Assembly: GCA_029432775.1 (NCBI GenBank)
Contig: JAROAZ010000009.1
Span: 124,001 to 188,000, forward strand
From: Pontiellaceae bacterium B12227
GTDB taxonomy: Bacteria; Verrucomicrobiota; Kiritimatiellia; Kiritimatiellales; Pontiellaceae
Direction of reading: 5' to 3'
Length of the DNA: 64,000 nt
In this document: positions 53,487 to 60,492 of the stretch, piece by piece
Numbering within the stretch: the first letter of the stretch is position 1
Layout: every line of letters begins with the position of its first letter
The notes under the pieces: generated by a model
What the model was told of the DNA's origin: nothing
The model's input: the letters and a program-made list of their open reading frames with translations, nothing else
The model's database searches: none
Program-made: the position numbers and the translations under genes

Positions 53487-55214
53487 TTAGAGGGTCATCT
53501 CTTTGTTCAGGCCTTTGGCGGATTCAAACCGCACTTCTTTAGCTCCAAGCATCAGGTTGACTGAACAGCCATTAACTCTTAATGCGATGGATTCTTCCGG
53601 ATGGCGCGACTTCCAGGCATTGGAAAGCGCAAAGGCGCGTTCCAGGCCATCACCGCGCTGAAAGTTCCAGACTTCGTCGGGCTGGGCAATGCGCGAGCCG
53701 TCGTAGATCGATTCGTTGGTCATGGTTTCCAGACATTGGATCAACTCGTCATCGGAAAGTGCTTCCGTTTTTTCAATCACAACCGGGTTGCGCTCAAAGC
53801 CGGCTTTAATAAACGGAGCCCAGTCGGTAGTGGAAAGATCGCGGCTGGCATAGAAGGCGAGGTCGGCAACCGGATGGCTGTCGCGCAGGTCGGTCAGATA
53901 GTCAATGATTGCTTCACGGTCGGTCCCTGCTTCAATGTTGATCGGCCCGGGCCCGCTAAAGGTTTTATTTTCAGTCTCGGGAAGTTCCGGTTCCAGGTGA
54001 ACAAAATCAACCAGTCCTTCCAGTACGGACAGCTTGCGTTCCATATCCTTGGTGCATTCAATCTTTTCAGCCAGACCTCGCATGCTCTCTTCATCGAAAT
54101 GTGAGATTGGGTTGTTTTTCAGATAGTCACCGAGTTTGTTGATCTGAATCCGTCCTTCAATGGGGTCAGTGTAGAAATCATATTCGTCGATCTGGTCGAG
54201 CAGTTTATCTCGAGTGGCGTTGTCAGACACCTTGTAGGGGCTGCCGTGCTCATAGGCAAAGGCCCGTTCGATGGGCAAATACTGCTCCTTCCCGTGGCGC
54301 ATATATTTAATCTGGAAGCACTTCTGGAATTCAGAGCGTTCTCTGAGGAAGTTGGCCAGAATCTCGTAGGTGATCGCCGTGGTCGTGAAAGCATCCAACT
54401 TGTTTTTGAAAAGCTCCAGACTTTCTTTGGAAATCGTGGCTTCCGGATAAACCGTGTGAATGAAGCCTGTGTTGTTGGCAATAATGGTGACCTGTTCGTT
54501 GCGTAGCGCCCGCTGTGCTTTTCCAGTCAGGTCCGTGCCGTTAAACCACATGTTTTTAGTCACTAGACGACGGTTGTTCGTGAGCACGCCGTCGTTGATG
54601 TTGATGAAGTTCTGCGAGTGAAGCGGCGTGGCAATCAGAAAAATGTCCTCCAGCGGAATATCGCAGATAATGAAAAGGGCCGCCGCATAGAGCGTCGAGA
54701 GGGAGACACATTCGCCCGCTCCCACTCGATAGTTATCCTTGAAGCGAAAAGCATCCATCGCTTCCAGCGTTTCCGTTTTCCAGAAGGGAATGATGTCTGA
54801 ATCATATTTATCCAGACCAAAGTGCTTGCGGATATCGAGCGAGAAATAGTGCTTATCTCCCTGATAGCCGAACAGGGCATTGGACTGGCTGATCATCTGC
54901 TCATCCATAAAGGGCTTGAAGCGCTCAATTTCCGAATCCTTTGTGGTCAGACCCCAGGTGTCCAGATCGAGGTTGAACTCATAGTTATCAATAATGAATT
55001 GCTTCATCCGCTGGATCTTCTTGTACGGCTTCATCGAATCCAGCTTCGCAAACCACGGATCTTTCTTCCATTCCCAGATTTTGGGCGACATGATGTTGGC
55101 CAGTACCAGGCTGTATAGCAGCTCCGGAAAGACAAAAATTTCCATATCCGAGAGGGAGATGGCGGACGAATATTTTTCAAGTTGGTCGGCAGGGATTTCT
55201 GGTATGGAATTCAT
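53487..55214 (-). CDS. Unrecognised protein with a transglutaminase-like core
   Basis: A 575-residue soluble protein that I do not recognise as a whole. Residues ~165-220 read RVGAGECVSLSTLYAAALFI, then ATPLHSQNFINI ~30 residues on: a Cys at the start of a helix, then a His before a strand, as in bacterial transglutaminase-like peptidases. No clear aspartate is assigned. The start MNSIPEIPADQ at 55214 was chosen over an open frame beginning at 55253 because conserved-looking sequence begins there. Near-palindromes at 53611 and 53727. It is the last gene before the tRNA and the probable island. Confidence 0.6.
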   Translation of the reverse strand: MNSIPEIPADQLEKYSSAISLSDMEIFVFPELLYSLVLANIMSPKIWEWKKDPWFAKLDSMKPYKKIQRMKQFIIDNYEFNLDLDTWGLTTKDSEIERFKPFMDEQMISQSNALFGYQGDKHYFSLDIRKHFGLDKYDSDIIPFWKTETLEAMDAFRFKDNYRVGAGECVSLSTLYAAALFIICDIPLEDIFLIATPLHSQNFININDGVLTNNRRLVTKNMWFNGTDLTGKAQRALRNEQVTIIANNTGFIHTVYPEATISKESLELFKNKLDAFTTTAITYEILANFLRERSEFQKCFQIKYMRHGKEQYLPIERAFAYEHGSPYKVSDNATRDKLLDQIDEYDFYTDPIEGRIQINKLGDYLKNNPISHFDEESMRGLAEKIECTKDMERKLSVLEGLVDFVHLEPELPETENKTFSGPGPINIEAGTDREAIIDYLTDLRDSHPVADLAFYASRDLSTTDWAPFIKAGFERNPVVIEKTEALSDDELIQCLETMTNESIYDGSRIAQPDEVWNFQRGDGLERAFALSNAWKSRHPEESIALRVNGCSVNLMLGAKEVRFESAKGLNKEMTL

Positions 55215-55311
55215 GCGACCCATTCTAGGGGCCGAAAGCGTCTTGAAAAGCAAACAATGGTAGGAATTCGGTCCGGTATCGGCGGTCGTGTACTTTTCTT
55301 CTTCGGAGGCG

Positions 55312-55340
55312 TTGACGCCCCACAGGCTCCGTGCTACGTT
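55312..55340 (+). promoter_or_regulatory. Sigma-70-type promoter of tRNA-Pro
   Basis: TTGACG (55312-55317), 17 bases, TACGTT (55335-55340). The expected start of transcription is about 25 bp before the tRNA. Confidence 0.7.
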
Positions 55341-55371
55341 CTGCCCTCAATTTTTACGGAAATTGATATGT

Positions 55372-55448
55372 CGGGGCGTGGCTCAGCCTGGTAGAGCGCT
55401 ACACTGGGGGTGTAGAGGCCGCTGGTTCAAATCCAGTCGCCCCGACCA
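55372..55448 (+). tRNA. tRNA-Pro (anticodon GGG), CCA encoded
   Basis: Full cloverleaf: acceptor CGGGGCG with CGCCCCG, D-arm GCTC/GAGC with AGCCTGGTA loop, anticodon stem CTACA/TGTAG with loop CTGGGGG (anticodon GGG), T-arm GCTGG/CCAGT with TTCAAAT loop, discriminator A and encoded CCA. It is followed by a terminator and by DNA with a foreign look, so its 3' end could be an integration site. Confidence 0.97.
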
Positions 55449-55459
55449 TACTTTCTTAC

Positions 55460-55487
55460 GGCGAACTCATCTGGGGTTCGCCTTTTT
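55460..55487 (+). terminator. Terminator of tRNA-Pro
   Basis: GGCGAAC (55460-55466) pairs with GTTCGCC (55476-55482), followed by five T, 12 bp after the CCA end. Confidence 0.88.
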
Positions 55488-55657
55488 CATTTTTGCGCGC
55501 ATTTTCTTTAATAAATGCAGGTTTTCCCGATTCTCCGGTTCGCGTCCAATCCCCAATAAGCCGAATTTTGAGGTAGCATACGCCCGAAATTCTCCGTTCG
55601 CTCTCCGTTCTCCATGGAGTTGCACCCCTGTTTTATCCCGAAAGGATACCGTCCGAT

Positions 55658-55762
55658 ATGGAAAAACGAACCTCTGTTTCCTATAACCCCATGATCGATA
55701 TTCTTACCTATGATGATTTATTGCGGCGGCTGGACAATATCATTGAGCAGTTAGTCCGTTAA
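55658..55762 (+). CDS. Possible 34-residue ORF in the gap after tRNA-Pro
   Basis: ATG 55658 opens MEKRTSVSYNPMIDILTYDD and ends IEQLVR. AAAGGA lies about 11 bp upstream, rather far. The end looks like an amphipathic helix. It could be a small real protein or a leftover of an older gene. The rest of the 345-bp gap between the tRNA and 55794 holds the tRNA terminator and nothing else I can name. Confidence 0.3.
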   Translation: MEKRTSVSYNPMIDILTYDDLLRRLDNIIEQLVR

Positions 55763-55793
55763 TCAAAGTGTGGCGGTTTCCGGTTTGGCCAAA

Positions 55794-56153
55794 CTAGATT
55801 TTGTAGTCGGAAGTATTCAGCGATCCCTGGGATTCGAGCCCTGCATGGGGATCCGCTTGAAGCACCCGCAAATCGGATAGGAACCTGCTGTCGCTGGGCA
55901 GCTCATCAAACGAATAGGATTTTACAATTCTGCAATGAAAGTATTCCCCGAAAGGATCGGTATGGATGGCTCCAGCAGGGTTAAGCGTGCCGTTACTCAT
56001 CCCATAGAGCTTTTGTGATGGCACTTTGGTTTGATCTCCCCGAAGTATTTCTAACCGGCGATTATCCATGTTGGCTACGTAACCCCATTTACAGAAGTAG
56101 CTGTCGTGAACGAAGTCGGTTCCATCCGGATAGAAATCGGCCTTTCCCGCCAT
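55794..56153 (-). CDS. Hypothetical 119-residue protein
   Basis: Not recognised. A soluble protein with DFVHDSYFCKWGYVANMDNRR near the start and AIHTDPFGEYFHCRIVKSY in the middle, probably mixed alpha/beta. Its ATG directly follows the TGA of the upstream gene, so the two are co-translated. It may act with that gene in an accessory function of the island. Confidence 0.65.
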   Translation of the reverse strand: MAGKADFYPDGTDFVHDSYFCKWGYVANMDNRRLEILRGDQTKVPSQKLYGMSNGTLNPAGAIHTDPFGEYFHCRIVKSYSFDELPSDSRFLSDLRVLQADPHAGLESQGSLNTSDYKI

Positions 56154-56579
56154 TCAGGGTTCCAGTGTGCCCTGCAACGGCCTGAAAAGTTCATAATTGG
56201 TAATGGCGTTGTGATCGATCAAATGCTCCGGTATTTGCCGAATGAACTTTTGGCGGCGCTGGGGTTCCACACCAAAATATTCAGGGACCGCAGTAAGTGC
56301 GGATACCTTTTCTTCAATGTAATTGAATTCGTCAGGATCGTATTTTCTGAGTTCATTAAGAATTCTTACTCCGAGTTTTTCCGGCTCGGCATCCTTATGC
56401 TGGTAGATCAGTTTGGGCTTCACACAGCAGAAACCCGCCACTCCTTTTATATCGCTCATTTCAGTGCACCCCCCTTGGAGAGTGACTTTGGACTTAAGGA
56501 TTTTTGCCGCAGTTTGGTGGGATTTTTCCAGTCGATCCAATGCCTCATTTTCTTCCCTTTTAAATCTATTTTTTATCAA
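56154..56579 (-). CDS. Hypothetical 141-residue protein, divergent from the peptide/E1 operon
   Basis: Not recognised. The N terminus is helical and basic (KNRFKREENEALDRLEKSHQ). A middle segment has GGCTEMSDIKGVAGFCCVKP with three cysteines, and it ends ITNYELFRPLQGTLEP. First of a two-gene unit on the minus strand, divergent from the repeat-peptide operon with a shared 182-bp control region. Possible regulator, immunity or effector for that operon, but nothing in the sequence decides this. Confidence 0.62.
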   Translation of the reverse strand: MIKNRFKREENEALDRLEKSHQTAAKILKSKVTLQGGCTEMSDIKGVAGFCCVKPKLIYQHKDAEPEKLGVRILNELRKYDPDEFNYIEEKVSALTAVPEYFGVEPQRRQKFIRQIPEHLIDHNAITNYELFRPLQGTLEP

Positions 56580-56604
56580 TCCAACGAGACGTGCATATCG
56601 CGCG

Positions 56605-56633
56605 TTATCACACGATATTGCTGTAAATATTTA
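56605..56633 (+). promoter_or_regulatory. Possible promoter of the repeat-peptide operon
   Basis: TTATCA (56605-56610), 17 bases, TATTTA (56628-56633) in an AT-rich patch upstream of the peptide gene. The match is moderate. It would leave a leader of about 120 nt containing the hairpin at 56706-56740. Confidence 0.35.
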
Positions 56634-56705
56634 TTATAGAGAGTGTTGTGAGTTTGGTGGTAGAGGTGGGTGCGTCGAAAGGAAATAGGCATCCATGGGC
56701 TTCAA

Positions 56706-56740
56706 GGGTCTCGGTTCGGGATGCCGGTCAACAGAGACCC
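56706..56740 (+). promoter_or_regulatory. Leader hairpin before the repeat-peptide gene
   Basis: GGGTCTC (56706-56712) pairs perfectly with GAGACCC (56734-56740), with further short pairing inside the loop. It sits 10 bp before the GGAG of the peptide gene. No T-run follows, so mRNA stability or translation control is more likely than termination. Confidence 0.45.
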
Positions 56741-56761
56741 AAATAGAAATGGAGAAAGAAA

Positions 56762-56953
56762 ATGAAAGCAGAAAAATGGGAATACCTCGTTCCGGTGAAA
56801 AACGTTGTTGCTTGCGGCGACGACGAATTGCCGGAAGGCGGGTTCCGAGGGGACGACGAGCTGCCCGAAGGTGGCTTTCGCGGGGATGACGAACTGCCCG
56901 AGGGCGGTTTCCGTGGCGACGACGAGCTGCCTGAAGGCGGCTTTCGCGGCTGA
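56762..56953 (+). CDS. Repeat peptide: four DDELPEGGFRG units
   Basis: A 63-residue peptide: a 19-residue leader (MKAEKWEYLVPVKNVVACG), then four tandem copies of DDELPEGGFRG (residues 20-63; bases 56819-56950, 33 bp each). All four units are identical in amino acids but differ at synonymous positions (Pro as CCG, CCC, CCC, CCT; Arg as CGA, CGC, CGT, CGC), so the sequence is held by selection. Each unit contains LPEGG, like the diglycine tail of ubiquitin-like proteins. Cuts after GG would release FRGDDELPEGG tags; alternatively it is a multi-core RiPP precursor. GGAG lies 7 bp before the ATG. First gene of an operon with E2-like, JAB-E1 and AAA+ genes. Confidence 0.85.
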   Translation: MKAEKWEYLVPVKNVVACGDDELPEGGFRGDDELPEGGFRGDDELPEGGFRGDDELPEGGFRG

Positions 56954-56968
56954 TTGATCAAACCTCCT

Positions 56969-56986
56969 GCCCGGCATCCGCCGGGC
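56969..56986 (+). promoter_or_regulatory. Intercistronic hairpin after the peptide gene
   Basis: GCCCGGC (56969-56975) and GCCGGGC (56980-56986) form a perfect 7-bp stem with a 4-base loop, without a T-run. It would protect the 3' end of the peptide message and could raise the peptide level above that of the enzymes. Confidence 0.55.
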
Positions 56987-57007
56987 GGGAGCACTAAGGA
57001 GAAGAAA

Positions 57008-57334
57008 ATGGCTGACAAGGAAACACTGAGACTGGTCAAGTATGACATTTTTAACGAAGAGTATGGCGACATGTCCTTTCACTTCAGGTTTGTCCGGCAG
57101 GACGATGATGATATTCGGATTTACATACTGGATCAACCGTCATACGCCCCCGGGCAGAAAACCGGCGGGCACTCGACCCACCGCTACGGACTCGGCAGCG
57201 GAAAGCCCTACATCTGCTATGAGCCGATGCCCCAGAACATGGAGGATGCCGAGATCATAGCCGAAGAATGGGCAAAGAGAACGGCGTACTACATCAAAAA
57301 CAAAAAATGGTTCCAAAAAGGCGAACTTTCATAG
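57008..57334 (+). CDS. E2-like (UBC-fold) candidate protein
   Basis: A 108-residue protein. The second half HSTHRYGLGSGKPYICYEP, then a helix with IIAEEWAKRTAYYIKNKKWF, follows the pattern of prokaryotic E2-like proteins (histidine, then a strand carrying the active Cys before a Pro, then a Trp-containing helix ending near KWF/GEW). Cys70 (codon 57215-57217) would be the thioester residue. An E2 partner is expected between a modifier and an E1-JAB protein, as in known bacterial ubiquitin-like operons. The protein is short for an E2 fold, and assignment rests on pattern and context. AAGGAG precedes ATG 57008; the next gene starts 9 bp after the stop. Confidence 0.6.
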   Translation: MADKETLRLVKYDIFNEEYGDMSFHFRFVRQDDDDIRIYILDQPSYAPGQKTGGHSTHRYGLGSGKPYICYEPMPQNMEDAEIIAEEWAKRTAYYIKNKKWFQKGELS

Positions 57335-57343
57335 GAGGAAAAA

Positions 57344-59116
57344 ATGAGCATTAAAAAACCAGTATTCAAAATTTGTGCAGCGATTTATGCGCTGGTGGAG
57401 AAGTTCATTGGAAAGCACCCGGCGGAACGGGGCATGATGATCGGGCGGGCGAAAGACGGTGTGATCCGCTATTGCGAAATCGACCGAACCGGTCGTTGCA
57501 CCGCCGCAGCATACGACCCTGATATCAAACATATGAACATGGTCATCAAGCAGTGGAAGGAAGAAGACATCGACTTCGTGGGCTTCATCCACAGCCATCC
57601 GACGGGGATTCGGCATCCGTCCGGGCACGACCTCTGGTATGCCGGGGAAATCCTCTTCTGGTTTAAGAAGCTAGAGTTCCTGTGGATGCCAATAGTCCAG
57701 ACCGAGCCGGATTCCGGTAGTTTCGAACTGATCCCGTATGCGGCCATCCCCGACGAGGAGGATCGGAAGAAATGCGAGATCGTCGAATGCAAACTGGACA
57801 TTGTCACAACACAGGACGAGGAGGAAACCCCGGCAGTTCATACTGCGGAAGAGAGCGGTTTCGTTGCCGAGGCTTCTTTCGAGGAAAGCCCGGAGGATGA
57901 AGATGCCACTGACGATGCGCAGAAGCCGCAGGACGAAGAACCTGAAGGCCAGGCAGACCGAATTATCCCGAAGTGCAAATGGTTTGGTGTGCAGTCGGTA
58001 ATGGCGGCCCGGCAGGGATTCGCCGATTACTTTTACTCTTCGAGCGCTTTCCTGCCCATTCCTGATGAGTGGGCTGTTGCACAAGGGTTGCATTCCGCCT
58101 ACTTCGAGCGCTTGAAGAATCACTACGATCTGGACATGATTGACCGGACAAGGCTGATCGTGGTCGGAAACGGGGGAGCCTCTTCGTTCGTGCGCAACTG
58201 CGCCCGAATGGGCTTTTCGGAACACATCCTGATTGATCCCGACACGGTTTCGGAGACGAATGTCGGAACGCAGGATGCCCTACCGTCGGCCATTGGGATG
58301 CCGAAGGTCGAGGCGCTTGGGAGGGACATAGCTGAAATCAATCCCACCGCGTCGGTGGCAGCGTTTCCCCTTGAACTCGATGCTTTCAGCGACGATGCGT
58401 TCGAAGCCTTGGTCAAAAATCCCATGCGCTGGGACATGGAAAACACGATAACCGGAACATTCCGGGCACCCGCCTGTTCCAACCTCATGCTCGCATCCGT
58501 CGAACCAATTGTTCATGAAAGAACCATTCTTCTGGTTCTGACGGATAGCTTCGAGGCGCAGGCGCGGGGGCACCGGCTGGGACTGCACTTCGGGATTCCC
58601 ACGATCTGTGCGCAGGAATACGTGGAGGGTATCGGGGCCGAGGTTACCTATACCGTACCGGGTGTCACCCCGGCATGCCACCGCTGCATCACCGCATCGC
58701 GCTACCGTGCGTACCTTGAGAAAGGTTACCGGAACAATGTCACGTCGTCCGGTGCGCCGGTGTTTGCCGCCGAATTCCTGAACGCGGTTCTCGGGCATGT
58801 GCTACTGGCCGTAGCGCACCACGGGACAGATCATCCGCGCTGGGGAAATGTGGTCGAAAGGCTTGGGAACCGCAACCTTCTCCAGATCCGCATGGACAAT
58901 TCCTTCGACGAACGGCTCGGCATTCCGGCGTTCGGCTCCCGGATCGCCGGGATGGAAGATCCGGGTGTGTTCCAGTTTCTGGATACGTTGTTCCTTCCCC
59001 AGACCCCCGACGCGGGGCAGTCCGAGAGCAGGCCGGCATGTCCGGATTGCGGAGGAACGGGAAACCTGTCGGATTCCATCGGCAGGCTGGGTGATACCGT
59101 AGAGATGTGTTCATAA
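57344..59116 (+). CDS. JAB(JAMM) peptidase-E1/ThiF adenylyltransferase fusion
   Basis: A 590-residue fusion. Residues 1-~135 are a JAB/MPN metallo-isopeptidase: Glu28, His83-Ser-His85, Ser93 and Asp96 give a complete HxHx7SxxD motif (IHSHPTGIRHPSGHD). An acidic linker (~155-210) follows. Residues ~270-560 are an E1/ThiF domain: RLIVVGNGGASSFVRN (nucleotide-binding glycines), LIDPDTVSETNVGTQDA, and two CxxC pairs (ACHRC, CPDC) for structural zinc. JAB would trim the modifier to its glycine end or remove it; E1 would adenylate that end. AGGAGG 4 bp before ATG 57344 is strong. Central enzyme of the operon. Confidence 0.9.
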   Translation: MSIKKPVFKICAAIYALVEKFIGKHPAERGMMIGRAKDGVIRYCEIDRTGRCTAAAYDPDIKHMNMVIKQWKEEDIDFVGFIHSHPTGIRHPSGHDLWYAGEILFWFKKLEFLWMPIVQTEPDSGSFELIPYAAIPDEEDRKKCEIVECKLDIVTTQDEEETPAVHTAEESGFVAEASFEESPEDEDATDDAQKPQDEEPEGQADRIIPKCKWFGVQSVMAARQGFADYFYSSSAFLPIPDEWAVAQGLHSAYFERLKNHYDLDMIDRTRLIVVGNGGASSFVRNCARMGFSEHILIDPDTVSETNVGTQDALPSAIGMPKVEALGRDIAEINPTASVAAFPLELDAFSDDAFEALVKNPMRWDMENTITGTFRAPACSNLMLASVEPIVHERTILLVLTDSFEAQARGHRLGLHFGIPTICAQEYVEGIGAEVTYTVPGVTPACHRCITASRYRAYLEKGYRNNVTSSGAPVFAAEFLNAVLGHVLLAVAHHGTDHPRWGNVVERLGNRNLLQIRMDNSFDERLGIPAFGSRIAGMEDPGVFQFLDTLFLPQTPDAGQSESRPACPDCGGTGNLSDSIGRLGDTVEMCS

Positions 59117-59148
59117 AGGAAAACGCAAGGCAGCGAAGGAGGGTTGAG

Positions 59149-60462
59149 ATGAAGCAGTTTATCAATGGATCGGACGGCGACTACACCGTACTCGAAGAAA
59201 GAGCCGTAGGCCGCTGTATCCGGTACAAGGATCAGGAGCTTCCGCCGACCTGTTCCCCTTCGCATGCCCATGTCGGGTTCGAGGTGAATGTGGAAACCGG
59301 CAAGGTCACCTTGCTGGTTTCCAATAACGTTTCCTATTCGGGAACAAACCGTTCCATCCAGGAGTGGCTCGAATGCGGCGAAATTCAGTTCGACTCGTTC
59401 GAACGGTTGAAAAACTGGATTCGGGCGGACATAAGAATGGAGTTCGATGCTGTCGTTTTGCCGTCGCCGTATGCAGGCGGGATCGATTGCCCGCTTACGA
59501 ACATGGAGGAAATCCTGAAGAACCTTCCCGGCAGAAACGCGCAGTGTTTCTTTGACGAGGGCAAATTGCTTGCCGACTTGAAAAAGAAGGTTGTGGGGCA
59601 GGATTCCGCTCTGGAAAAGATCGTGCGGGCTACTGTCCGGCATTGTGCACGGCCACATCCCTCCCGGCCCGCCGTTGTTTTCTCGGTCGGGCCGTCGGGT
59701 GTCGGCAAGACCCTGACCGCCGAGTTTCTGAAGGAGGCCATGGCGAATCAGGACGGGGGCGGTGATTTCCAGTATTTGAGACTGGATATGACGGAGTACC
59801 AGGAGTCCCACCGGGTCAGCCAGCTTCTCGGCTCACCCCAGGGTTATCTCGGGCACGGCGAAGGCAGCCAGTTCATAGATGCCCTTCGCTCGAATCCCCG
59901 GACAATCCTGCTGCTCGATGAGATCGAAAAGGCACATCCATCGATTATGAGGGTGTTCATGAACGCGATGGACGCAGGCCGGATATCGGCATCGTCCAGC
60001 GACGGGGGCGGCTATGAAGTCGATTGCAGAAAGGCCATATTCATATTCACCAGCAACCTCGACGCTTCGGGAATTCTCGCCGAACTGAATCCGGCCTCGG
60101 ATCCGGTGGTTGTCGATACGGTCTGCAGACGTCGGCTCAAGGCTTCCGGGATCGCCCCGGAAATCATAGGGCGTATCGGAAGTTTCCTCGTCTATTTCCC
60201 GCTCGGCCAGGGGGAACGGGCGCGGATCATCGCCATGTCGATTGCCGAAATCGTGGGAGAGTATGGCCTTGCCCTTGATTATGTCGCGCCGGAAACCGTG
60301 GTCTCGTTCATGAAGAATCCTTCGGACGATGACTTCGGGGCAAGGCCGTCGAAATATTTCATCGACGACCAGATTGGCGGGCTTTGCATCGCGGCGGCAA
60401 AACAGGGACTGAACACCATCAGCCTGTTCGGTCCTCCGTACCGCATTGAAGCGGCTGGTTGA
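59149..60462 (+). CDS. ClpB/ClpX-like AAA+ ATPase of the E1/JAB operon
   Basis: A 437-residue protein with a ~150-residue unrecognised N-terminal domain and one AAA+ module: VVGQDSALEKIVRATV, Walker A GPSGVGKTLTAEFLKEAM (about residue 182), Walker B ILLLDEIEKAHPSIMRVFMN, sensor-1 IFIFTSNLDASG, arginine-finger region GRIGSFLVYFPL and sensor-2 DFGARPSKYF, close to the second ring of ClpA/ClpB. It could unfold or extract tagged proteins. No ClpP-docking tripeptide was noticed and no protease gene follows. ATG 59149 has AAGGAGGG 6 bp upstream; an in-frame ATG at 59107 overlapping the previous gene is less likely. Confidence 0.88.
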   Translation: MKQFINGSDGDYTVLEERAVGRCIRYKDQELPPTCSPSHAHVGFEVNVETGKVTLLVSNNVSYSGTNRSIQEWLECGEIQFDSFERLKNWIRADIRMEFDAVVLPSPYAGGIDCPLTNMEEILKNLPGRNAQCFFDEGKLLADLKKKVVGQDSALEKIVRATVRHCARPHPSRPAVVFSVGPSGVGKTLTAEFLKEAMANQDGGGDFQYLRLDMTEYQESHRVSQLLGSPQGYLGHGEGSQFIDALRSNPRTILLLDEIEKAHPSIMRVFMNAMDAGRISASSSDGGGYEVDCRKAIFIFTSNLDASGILAELNPASDPVVVDTVCRRRLKASGIAPEIIGRIGSFLVYFPLGQGERARIIAMSIAEIVGEYGLALDYVAPETVVSFMKNPSDDDFGARPSKYFIDDQIGGLCIAAAKQGLNTISLFGPPYRIEAAG

Positions 60463-60492
60463 TTCCCCTTGGGAGTTCCGGGCGGCGTATTA

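Noticed and set aside
56819..56950. Possible CRISPR or satellite-type tandem repeat
   Set aside because: The four 33-bp units are directly adjacent without spacers and vary at third codon positions only, so they are coding repeats.
58969..58985. A palindrome copy TTCCAGTTTCTGGAT in the JAB-E1 gene
   Set aside because: It has three departures from the motif, and one such partial match in 9 kb is compatible with chance.
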